Source: DAONFI01 sp035403485
GTDB lineage: Bacteria; Planctomycetota; Phycisphaerae; SM23-33
NCBI GenBank assembly: GCA_964536835.1
Contig: CAZIAZ010000001.1
Span: forward strand, 76,741-140,740
Length of the DNA stretch: 64,000 bases
Direction: 5' to 3'
Shown here: in pieces, positions 16,680-25,400 of the stretch
Layout: the number at the start of each line of letters is the position of its first letter
Numbering within the stretch: the stretch's first letter is position 1
Made by a program: the position numbers and the translations under genes
The notes under the pieces: generated by a model
What the model saw: only the letters and a program-made list of their open reading frames with translations
Told to the model about the DNA's origin: nothing
Databases searched by the model: none

Positions 16680-18536
16680 TTATTCGACGGTTACGCTCTT
16701 TGCCAGGTTGCGCGGCTGGTCTATCTCACAGCCGCGAGCGGCTGCTATATGATATGCCAGCATCTGCAGCGCAACGACAGTGGTTATTGGCGCGGCATAT
16801 TTCGACGTCCGCGGCAGATATATCACATCGTTGGCATGCTGAGCCACTTCCGTATCGCCCGCCGTCGCAGTCGCGATAATCGGCGCTTTGCGTGCCCGAC
16901 ATTCCTGCATATTGCCGATAATTTTGTCTTTTCCCGGCAAATCGTTAGCCAACGCCACCACCGGCACTTTTTCTTCCAGCAATGCAATAGGCCCGTGCTT
17001 GAGTTCGGCGGCGTGATAACCTTCGGCATGAATGTAGCTGATTTCCTTGAGTTTCAGCGCACCCTCCATAGCCACCGGATACAGATATCCACGGCCGATG
17101 AAGAAGAAATCATGGGCCTGCGCATATTTTTTGGCTATTTTCTTTATGTCGTCATTCCGTTCAAGTACCTGTTCGACGTAAGAGGGGATTTTTAAAATTT
17201 CTTCGCAAAGTTCCATGCCGTCGGTGCGGCTAAGACGGCGGCATCGCCCGAATTTCAACGCCATCAATAGCATTACCGACACCTGACAGGTGAACGCTTT
17301 GGTGGAGGCGACGCCTATTTCCGGGCCGGCGTGCAGATAAACGCCGCGGCCGGCTTCACGGGCGATGGTCGAGCCGACAACATTGCACAAGCCCGCCACC
17401 ATAGCCCCCTTCATTTTTGCCTCGCGGACAGCAGCCAGCGTATCCGCCGTTTCGCCGGACTGGCTGACGGCTATCACGAAATCGCGGCTGGTGACTATAG
17501 GATTGCGATAGCGGAACTCAGCCGCCTGTTCCACGTCGGTAAGCATGTCGGCGAGATCTTCAAAGAAATATTTGCCCACCATGCCGGCGTGCATTGACGT
17601 CCCGCACGCCAGGACGATAATGCGGTTGAATTCCGCCATTTCCCTCGGCGTGAGAGCAAGGCCCGACAGCACCGCCGAGCCGAAGGTCTCATCCACGCGG
17701 CCACGAATGGCATTACGGATGGCGTCTGGCTGTTCGAATATCTCCTTAAGCATGAAATGTTCGTAACCGCCTTTCTGGGCGGCGGAGTCTTCCCAGTCCA
17801 GAGACGCCACTTCACGCGAGACGGGCACGTTATCGATGTTGCGGATGTCGACCTTTTTGGCAGTTATAGTAGCCACGTCGTCGTCGTTGAGATAGATAAC
17901 GCTGTTGGTGTGCGAAATAATCGCCGACGCATCGCTGGCGACAATCGTTTCGCCGTCGCCGACGCCGATGACTATCGGGCTGCCGCGCCTTGCGACTATT
18001 ATTGCGTTGGGGATGTCCTTGCACGCCAGCGCTATGCCGAACGTGCCTTCAGCCATCCTTAACGCCGCACAGACCGCCTGAACGAGCTTTTCCAGCCCTT
18101 TGCCGTCAGCTATATAATGCTCGCCGATAAGGTGACAGAGAACCTCGCTATCGGTATCGGACGTAAAGACGTGGCCTTTCGCCTGCAACTGTTTTTTCAG
18201 GTCGGAATAATTGTCGATAATGCCGTTGTGCACCATCGCAAGGCCGGCTTTGGGGTCTACGTGTGGATGCGCGTTTGCCTGCGTCGGCAGGCCATGCGTA
18301 GCCCAGCGGGTGTGCGCTATGCCCAACTTGGCTGACGACACAATATCATCGGCATTAGCGAAAACGAATTCACTCAGATTTCGAACCTTGCCGGGCTGTT
18401 TGAAGACGTCCATCTTCCCGTCGTCCAGCAGCGCAATGCCGGCTGAATCATACCCGCGATACTCCAACCTCTGCAAGCCGCCGAGCAGCACTTCCGTCGC
18501 CTGCCTGTGTCCTATATAACCAACTATTCCGCACAT
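16680..18536 (-). CDS. glmS: Glutamine--fructose-6-phosphate aminotransferase (GlmS)
   Basis: GlmS makes glucosamine-6-phosphate, the first step to UDP-GlcNAc for peptidoglycan-type and envelope sugars. The N-terminal Cys2 after the start Met is the glutaminase nucleophile (MCGIVGYIG). Two SIS sugar-isomerase domains follow, with SQSGETADT and the end motif PRNLAKSVTVE. At 618 residues it is full length. The 154 bases upstream are A/T-rich and show no glmS ribozyme. The two genes before it, glmM and a GlmU-like acetyltransferase, supply later steps of the same pathway. Confidence 0.97.
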   Translation of the reverse strand: MCGIVGYIGHRQATEVLLGGLQRLEYRGYDSAGIALLDDGKMDVFKQPGKVRNLSEFVFANADDIVSSAKLGIAHTRWATHGLPTQANAHPHVDPKAGLAMVHNGIIDNYSDLKKQLQAKGHVFTSDTDSEVLCHLIGEHYIADGKGLEKLVQAVCAALRMAEGTFGIALACKDIPNAIIVARRGSPIVIGVGDGETIVASDASAIISHTNSVIYLNDDDVATITAKKVDIRNIDNVPVSREVASLDWEDSAAQKGGYEHFMLKEIFEQPDAIRNAIRGRVDETFGSAVLSGLALTPREMAEFNRIIVLACGTSMHAGMVGKYFFEDLADMLTDVEQAAEFRYRNPIVTSRDFVIAVSQSGETADTLAAVREAKMKGAMVAGLCNVVGSTIAREAGRGVYLHAGPEIGVASTKAFTCQVSVMLLMALKFGRCRRLSRTDGMELCEEILKIPSYVEQVLERNDDIKKIAKKYAQAHDFFFIGRGYLYPVAMEGALKLKEISYIHAEGYHAAELKHGPIALLEEKVPVVALANDLPGKDKIIGNMQECRARKAPIIATATAGDTEVAQHANDVIYLPRTSKYAAPITTVVALQMLAYHIAAARGCEIDQPRNLAKSVTVE

Positions 18537-18690
18537 TCATATATCTCCAAATTTTTTACTTTTTTAATAACACCTCAAAATGACGGATTCACTTTACCAG
18601 ACCTGATAACGCAAATTGTTCACTTTGAGAATTTTTTTAAATCTTTAAATTTAAATTTTGAAAAATTTAAAAATTTACAATTTTAAAAAA

Positions 18691-19590
18691 TCATGCGGTG
18701 ACATCATATTTTACTATTGCACCAGGCAGTGTCGAACAGCCGGCCCATATCTTTCGGCCCGGATAAATGCTCGTATGTATGCCGGTGTGGACTCCGTCAC
18801 CGATGATGCTGCCGAATTTCCGACGGCCGGTATCGACGAGCTTTTCGCCGACCATCGAGCGATGATTCCTGCCGTCATGCCGGAAATTCGACGTTATCGT
18901 ACCTGCGCCGAAATTCGTTTTTTCGCCGGCAATGGTATCGCCGCAATAACTCAGATGGCCGACGCTTACCCTGTCGTACAATATCGAGTTCTTGACTTCC
19001 ACGGCATTGCCGACATGGCAGTTATCGCCGATGGCGGTATAACCACGGATGTAGCAGTTCGGCCCGATATTGCAGTTTTTTCCGATAATCACATTGCCTT
19101 CGATAACCACGCCAGGCAATATCCGGCTGCCTTCGCCGTAAACAAGATTACCCATGACAAGGACGCCTGGCAGATTTATAGGCTGGGCATGCAGGTCAGC
19201 CAGCAGCATCTCGTTGAGTTTGAGCAAATCCCAGGGATATTTTAGAAAAATATCGCCGTCGGCGGCAGTTATACTTTCCGCATCATCGCACATGGAATCA
19301 CCGGCAGACAGCCACGCCAGAAGATTTTGGGCTGAGTCGACAATTCTCATCGGCTTTTTTGCAGCCGCCAGTTTTTTGAGCGTATCTGCGCCCAGATACG
19401 CACTGCCGCACACGTTCAGTAACAATTCGCCATCGGCAGCATCGCCGAATTCAAAATCCGCCGCAGTCAACGCCGCAGTCTGCAGTTCGATAATAGATTT
19501 GTTGGCAACACGCATTTCACTGACGTTTCGCGTACAGCTCAGCGGCTGCATAGTCTGCGGCCGGCCGGCATCTGTTATTTTTACCTTCAT
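18691..19590 (-). CDS. GlmU-like left-handed beta-helix acetyltransferase, no recognisable uridyltransferase site
   Basis: Residues from about 140 to the end form hexapeptide repeats of a left-handed beta-helix closely resembling the acetyltransferase half of GlmU. VEVKNS, VGHLSYCGD and FGAGTITSN carry the counterparts of GlmU's acetyl-transfer Lys, His, Tyr and Asn residues. The N-terminal 140 residues are short and lack the GxGTRM nucleotide-binding motif, so uridyl transfer is unlikely. Its ATG overlaps the glmM stop codon (ATGA), implying coupled translation. Acetylation of glucosamine-1-phosphate made by GlmM is the natural inference. A separate uridyltransferase would then have to exist elsewhere. 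Total length is 299 residues. Confidence 0.8.
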   Translation of the reverse strand: MKVKITDAGRPQTMQPLSCTRNVSEMRVANKSIIELQTAALTAADFEFGDAADGELLLNVCGSAYLGADTLKKLAAAKKPMRIVDSAQNLLAWLSAGDSMCDDAESITAADGDIFLKYPWDLLKLNEMLLADLHAQPINLPGVLVMGNLVYGEGSRILPGVVIEGNVIIGKNCNIGPNCYIRGYTAIGDNCHVGNAVEVKNSILYDRVSVGHLSYCGDTIAGEKTNFGAGTITSNFRHDGRNHRSMVGEKLVDTGRRKFGSIIGDGVHTGIHTSIYPGRKIWAGCSTLPGAIVKYDVTA

Positions 19591-20942
19591 GCCCCTATCT
19601 CCTGCCGGATGGCGGAAACAATCCTGTCTGTCCAGGTATCGACAAGGTTGCTGTCCGACGCCTCAACCAACAGCCGCATTTTCATTTCAGTACCGCTGTA
19701 GCGAATGATGACTCTGCCGTTATCGCCCAGCGAGGAGCGACATTCCTTAACGTGCGCATTTACAATCGGCAGTTCGTCGAGCGGTTTTTTTTCGCGAACG
19801 TAAACGCCTTCAAGCCGTTTGGGAAATTCTCTCATGCAGTCAGCCAGTTGCGAAATCTTTTTGCCGGTGCGTTTCATCAGATTCATCACCGACAGCGCCG
19901 TTATTATTCCGTCGCCGGTGGTGGCGTAATCCAATACGATGACATGGCCTGATTCCTCACCGCCCAGGTTGTATTTTTTCTCAAGCATGCGTTCGATTAC
20001 ATACCTGTCGCCGACGTCAGTCGTCTCGACCTTTATGCCGGCGGCGTGCATGGCCTGATGCAAGCCGAGATTGCTCATCGACGTTACGACCAGCGTATCT
20101 TTCGCCAGCCTGCCGCTTTTTTTGAAATCCAGCGCCAACATCGCAAGCACGCGGTCGCCGTTTATCAGATGGCCGTTTTCATCAGAAAAAATCACACGGT
20201 CTGCATCGCCGTCAAATGCAATTCCGATATCCGCGCCGGTTTCAACGACTTTTCTGGCCATCATCTGCGGATGCATGGCGCCACAGTTTTCGTTTATGTT
20301 CAGCCCGTCCGGCGAGGCTGCCATTTTTATGACTTTCGCCCCAAGCTCGCAAAATATCCACGGCCCAAGCAGATAACTCGCGCCGTTGGCGCAATCGAGC
20401 ACTATTTTCATATCGCGTATATTTTCCGAACGGATGGCGCTTTTGGCGAACTCGATATAGCGGCCCCTGGCGTCCTCGATGCGCCTGGCTTGGCCGAGTT
20501 TGGGGGCATCTTCATCGCTGGGCTGAAGATCGCCGTCGAAAATGTAGCCCTCAATTTCCTCTTCGGCGGCGTCATTCAGTTTAAATCCGTCGGCATTGAA
20601 GATTTTTATGCCGTTATCCGTATACGGATTATGCGAAGCGGTTATCATGAATCCTGCGATACACGCCAGCGATTTAGTCAGGTGTGCCACTGCCGGCGTC
20701 GGCACAGGGCCGACCAGGAAAACATCCATGCCCATCGAAACCAGGCCGCTCGTAAGGGCATTTTCCAACATGTACCCGCTCAGCCGCGTATCCTTGCCGA
20801 TAACCACACGCTGCCCGAATCCGCCGATAGCCTTAAAATGTTTGCCAACAGCCTTGCCGAGCTTGAGCGCAATTTCGGGGTTCACCGGATAGGTGTTAGC
20901 CCGCCCGCGTATGCCGTCCGTACCGAATAATTTTCTCGCCAT
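19587..20942 (-). CDS. glmM: Phosphoglucosamine mutase (GlmM)
   Basis: GlmM converts glucosamine-6-phosphate to glucosamine-1-phosphate. The start MARKLFGTDGIRGRAN and the phosphoserine loop TASHNP (Ser103) are typical, as is the metal-binding DGDADR. The 451 residues make it full length with all four domains. It heads the three-gene glmM, acetyltransferase, glmS run. Upstream is a long A/T-rich divergent gap that must hold its promoter. Confidence 0.96.
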   Translation of the reverse strand: MARKLFGTDGIRGRANTYPVNPEIALKLGKAVGKHFKAIGGFGQRVVIGKDTRLSGYMLENALTSGLVSMGMDVFLVGPVPTPAVAHLTKSLACIAGFMITASHNPYTDNGIKIFNADGFKLNDAAEEEIEGYIFDGDLQPSDEDAPKLGQARRIEDARGRYIEFAKSAIRSENIRDMKIVLDCANGASYLLGPWIFCELGAKVIKMAASPDGLNINENCGAMHPQMMARKVVETGADIGIAFDGDADRVIFSDENGHLINGDRVLAMLALDFKKSGRLAKDTLVVTSMSNLGLHQAMHAAGIKVETTDVGDRYVIERMLEKKYNLGGEESGHVIVLDYATTGDGIITALSVMNLMKRTGKKISQLADCMREFPKRLEGVYVREKKPLDELPIVNAHVKECRSSLGDNGRVIIRYSGTEMKMRLLVEASDSNLVDTWTDRIVSAIRQEIGA

Positions 20943-21441
20943 TTGTCCTGCCTTCCAAAATCCTTTTCCCCATACTTCATATTAAAGTATAGGTCTCATA
21001 CGATAAATTAATGATAACAAAGAAATTGTTAAATACAATAATTTTTAACATCTTTAGAATAAACATGTTATGTTTTATATGCAGCGTTTTAGTTAAAAAC
21101 TTACCCCAAACATCCGTCAGTCGCAACTTGCACGGCTGCCGGAAACCAAGTTTTAGCCTTATTTTAAAGGATTCTCAGCAATAAACTTAATTCCAAAAAA
21201 GGTCTCCTTTTAAATCTTACACGTTTTCAGCCGCCAGCCTAATCAGCGTAATAGTTAAAAATAATTTACATAACTCCTTATTATACAAGGTCCGATATTT
21301 TTTCATGGTATTTTTGTTAACAGGCTTATTCAAACAAAAAAACCGCAGGCAACCACGTTCAGGGATAATTCAAAATCGGGGAACATTTTCAGCCCGATAT
21401 CATCCAAGTATTTAGATGTGTATTTTAAGGAGACAGCGAAA
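20943..21441. other. A/T-rich divergent gap glmM/VWA gene
   Basis: About 500 bases without a believable reading frame. It should hold promoters for both flanking genes, but I cannot place them with confidence. GGCTGCCGGAAACCA near 21140 resembles GGCTGCATCGGAAACCA at the right window edge, possibly a repeat fragment. AAGGAG at its right end serves the VWA gene. Confidence 0.55.
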
Positions 21442-22398
21442 ATGTCAATCGCAATCGACAGCCAGCCGCTTCAGGAACAGGAAAGTCAACGAATGATGGC
21501 ACTTATAGCAAAGGCAGCGCCCTGGACTCTCAGTGCGTTACTGCATGTCGCCATTTTGCTGGTGCTGCTGTTCACGGTATTTTTCACAATTAACGATATC
21601 CCGCCGGCGGAATTAGATATACGGACGGAATTCTGGGCTGAAACAAAACCCATTATAGCTGCCTCGCCAATGGCCGCCGCTGCCACGTCTATGAATAAAC
21701 ATTCCATAAACCCGAGGGCAGATAAAGCTCTTCCGGTCGCCATTAAAAAACTGCCGCCAATTATCGCCAAAAAAAACTTAAACAATGCTCAGCTTTCTTT
21801 GAATAATCCGATATCGAATTCGGCATTTGACATGCATATTTCAGCCGGAAGCGATAAATGCTTTTTTGATGATAATGCCGGCAAAACAGGCCGCGCGGAT
21901 AACATCGTATACGTCATCGATGCCTCCGGTTCGATGATGCTTTCCGGCGCAGCGCAAGCCGTTCGGGATGAACTTTACAGGGTATTGGGCCGATTGTCGA
22001 AAAAACAGTTTTTCGGAATAATCTTTTTCACCGGCAGCCGGACGTTGACGTTTCACAAAAAACTGCTTGCGGCCAATTCCCGAAATATTTATGCCGCGGT
22101 GGATTTTTCTCAAGGCATTGCAAGCACCGGCCCGAGCGATGCCTGCGACGCAGTACGTCAGGCATTTGCATTATTGAAAAATTCGCCGAAAAAACGCAAC
22201 CTGATATGCCTGCTCAGTGACGGCGAACTGAAAGATTCCGTGAAAGTACAAACATTAATCAGAGAACTCAATCGCGGCGGCAATGTACGAATCAATACCA
22301 TTTTGAGCGGCAGCAGGGAATCAGCGGCTATGCAATCCATGCGTGCAATCGCAGCCGGCAACGGCGGAACGTTTAAATACGTCGACCTGACAGACTAA
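21442..22398 (+). CDS. TonB-like membrane-anchored von Willebrand factor A protein
   Basis: A short cytoplasmic N-terminus is followed by one membrane helix (about residues 29-51), a Pro/Ala/Lys-rich linker and a VWA domain from about residue 153. The MIDAS motif DASGS is intact (D160, S162, S164) and LLSDGE closes the metal site. The protein is probably anchored in the inner membrane with the VWA domain outside. Such proteins are common in planctomycetes, often beside ExbB/ExbD/TonB-like genes, which are not seen here. AAGGAG nine bases before the ATG at 21442 sets the start; a GTG at 21418 is also in frame. Function unknown. Confidence 0.8.
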   Translation: MSIAIDSQPLQEQESQRMMALIAKAAPWTLSALLHVAILLVLLFTVFFTINDIPPAELDIRTEFWAETKPIIAASPMAAAATSMNKHSINPRADKALPVAIKKLPPIIAKKNLNNAQLSLNNPISNSAFDMHISAGSDKCFFDDNAGKTGRADNIVYVIDASGSMMLSGAAQAVRDELYRVLGRLSKKQFFGIIFFTGSRTLTFHKKLLAANSRNIYAAVDFSQGIASTGPSDACDAVRQAFALLKNSPKKRNLICLLSDGELKDSVKVQTLIRELNRGGNVRINTILSGSRESAAMQSMRAIAAGNGGTFKYVDLTD

Positions 22399-22423
22399 AG
22401 TTTTTATAATCTGGAAAATGTAA

Positions 22424-25400
22424 CTATATGGTTTTACGTCGCAGAGTCGATGATATGGCACGGGCGGCTTTGCGGCCTGAGTCGATAGCCGTTGCAACAT
22501 AGGCCGAGCCGGTCGCCAAATCACCTGCTATGAACACTCGCGAATTGGTGGTCGTATATTTGCCAGGAATAATCACACTGCCGCGGTTGTCCGTCTGTAT
22601 TTTCAAATCTTTCGCAAGATTTGACGGAATCTGCGGCAGAAAACCTGCTGCGATTATGACGATATCGGCGGCGATTGAAAACTCACTGCCGTCGACTTTC
22701 TCCATAACCGGGCCTTTCGCCGTCGGCCTATATTCCACCCGCAGAGCCTTAACGCCCGTAACACTGCCGCTTTGCGACGTAAATTCAGTCGCCCTGACCT
22801 GCCACATGCGTTTGACGGCTGGATTTTCATCCAGCACCGCCGTCATGTCCTGCGGCAGAATTTCAAGCTGATAAACTTCCTTCGCGCCCTGCCGCATCGC
22901 CGTTTCCACGCAATCTTCGCCGGTAAGGCCGCCGCCTATGACAACCACCGTCTTGCCTGAGGCGGAAATAGACGGCTGTGATTTTTCGACATCCGCGCGA
23001 TTCTGGCTGCCGAGATAGTCCAGCGCGAAATGAATATTCGCCGCCGCTCTGCCGGGCAGATCAAGTTCGCGCGGCACTATAGCACCGCAGGCCAGACAGA
23101 CAACATCGAAATCATGCAACAGCGATTCGCCTGAAACATCCCTGCCGACTTCCACGCCGTACATGAATTGCACGCCTTCCTGGCGGAGTTGTTCGATGCG
23201 TCGATCTATAAGCTGCTTGGCCAATCTTGCAGCCGGCACGCCGACCCGCAACATGCCGCCTGCCGCATCGTTCTTTTCAAACACAGTCACTGTATGGCCT
23301 GTGCGGCAGAGCTGCTGCGCAGCAGCCAGGCCGGCCGGCCCGCTACCTATCACCGCAATATTTTTGCCCGTCGCTCCACGCGGTTTGAACGGCTGGACCC
23401 AGCCCTGTTCGAAGGCGCGGTCGATTATCTCCCGCTCCATTTCCCGAACCTGCACGGAATATCCGCCGATACCCTGATGGCAGTTCTGCTCGCAGAACGC
23501 AGGACAGATGCCTGCGGTAAATTCCGGAAAATTGTTCTTTTCCGCAAGTTTAGCGTAGGCGACTTTCCATTTGCCTTCGCGAGCCAGGCTAATCCATTTC
23601 GGCACATCGTTGCCGAGCGGACAGCCCTGCTGGGAACACGATGGCATATAGCAATTCTGGCACAAAGGCCCGGAAAGCAGACGCACCTGACGACGATATT
23701 CTTCGGCATCGCCGAATGCGAATCGACTGGTCAGATTGATGTATTCTTCTCGGAAGCCGTATTCTTGCGGCATGAAAAATCTTGTAACGGAACGAATGAA
23801 CCGCATCCGTCGCAAGATTTTCAGCTGCCAATCATATACGCTGAAACGAATCTGTTTTTCCCATGAGCCGATTTTTATATGACGCTTCCAGAGATGACGG
23901 TAAATAATTCTGTCGCCGTTAGCCGGATTGACGTTGTATTTTTCGGCATCGCGACGATATTTTTCATGGCTGGTGGAAAGTTCGGCTTTGAATACGGCAT
24001 CCTTTATGAGCATCGCCTGCGCCAGATTTTTCACTACAGCGCCGGATGCGGCATAACCGTATTCCGGCCGGTCTTTTTCGCAAATGTTCCGAACGAGATT
24101 TACGTACTGTCTACAATAATCCACGCCGCCCCACCGGACGCAATCATAAGCGCGAATTACGATATCCCGCAAAATGGTTTGGTTGAATTCGCGAAGTTTT
24201 TCCAGCAACGAAACCAGCATGTCGCGAAACTCGGCAACCGCCTGAGCGTTTTTGCCGAATCGACGCTGAAGTTCGCGGGCTTTATCGTCCAACGTCTCAC
24301 GCCATGTCGTGCGTTTGTGCGGGCCCTGGAACAGGTCCGGACTGTCAACGAGTTTTCGGCCCATATTGAATGCGTAAAGATTCTTTTTGAAATCGACGCG
24401 TATCGTATCCTTTATTGCCCAGGCCATCGAATGCATGGAAACCGGAATCAGTCCCTGCTGGAAAGCGTAACCGAGCATCATCACGTTGGCATACAGCCTG
24501 CTTCCTAGATATTTTTCGCAGATTCGTGAAATATTGCGAGCGAGAAATTCATCGCCGCGCGTATTAGCCTGTATCAGCCGCACGAGTTCATCCGTGTCGA
24601 AATCCTCGCGTCCCATAATGCCGGCGATGGTTTGCACTTTGTCCATATTGATGACAGCCGCCGTTTTATCTTTGCTTATTACACGGACGCGGTTTTTCGG
24701 GTCGAGGATTCTGGCGGCTTCAAGGACGTCCACGCCGATGAGCAGGTCGGCTTTGCCGTGCGGTATTACAGCGGTGACCGGCTGTTGCGTGAGGTTGAAC
24801 GTCACCTGAGAAAACACTCCGCCGTTGCGGATAGCCATGCCCTTGCGATCCATGAATATGACGCGATAGCCTTCATTATGGCCGGCTCGCACAAGTATGC
24901 TGGTCGCCAGGCCTATGCCCATGCCGCCCACACCCGTCAGGCAGCATCGCCAGACATCTTCCGTCGGACGCTTGCGAGGTTCGGGAATATTGTCCAGGTC
25001 GAGTTCGGGCACTCTGCTTCTGGGCTGAGCCTTGCGCTTGACTACAACTCGCTCGAACGCATCGCACTCGCCGATACGTTCACATGCGCCGTCGGCGACG
25101 CAGTTGCTCAGGTCGGTGTCCATCTTTACGCCATAATCCGTCTGTACGTGTTTCAGACCCGGACAGCCGGTAAGCTTCGTACAAGCCAGACAGAAACGAC
25201 AGATTTCCTGGTTGATGTTCATATGCTCCCTGGCCGGCAGGAAGCCTTTGCTCTTTATGACATCGCGCTCGAAACGGCGTAACCGGCGGGTTCTGGTTAT
25301 GCCGCACTCCTTGTCCGCGATAATTATCTTGACGCCCGGCATAAGAAACGTACGTTCTAGAAGTTCGCGATATTCACCCCGTCTGGCCGGGTTCATACGA

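Noticed and set aside
18537..18690. Possible glmS ribozyme before glmS
   Set aside because: The region is almost pure A/T runs and lacks the ribozyme core and its conserved stems.
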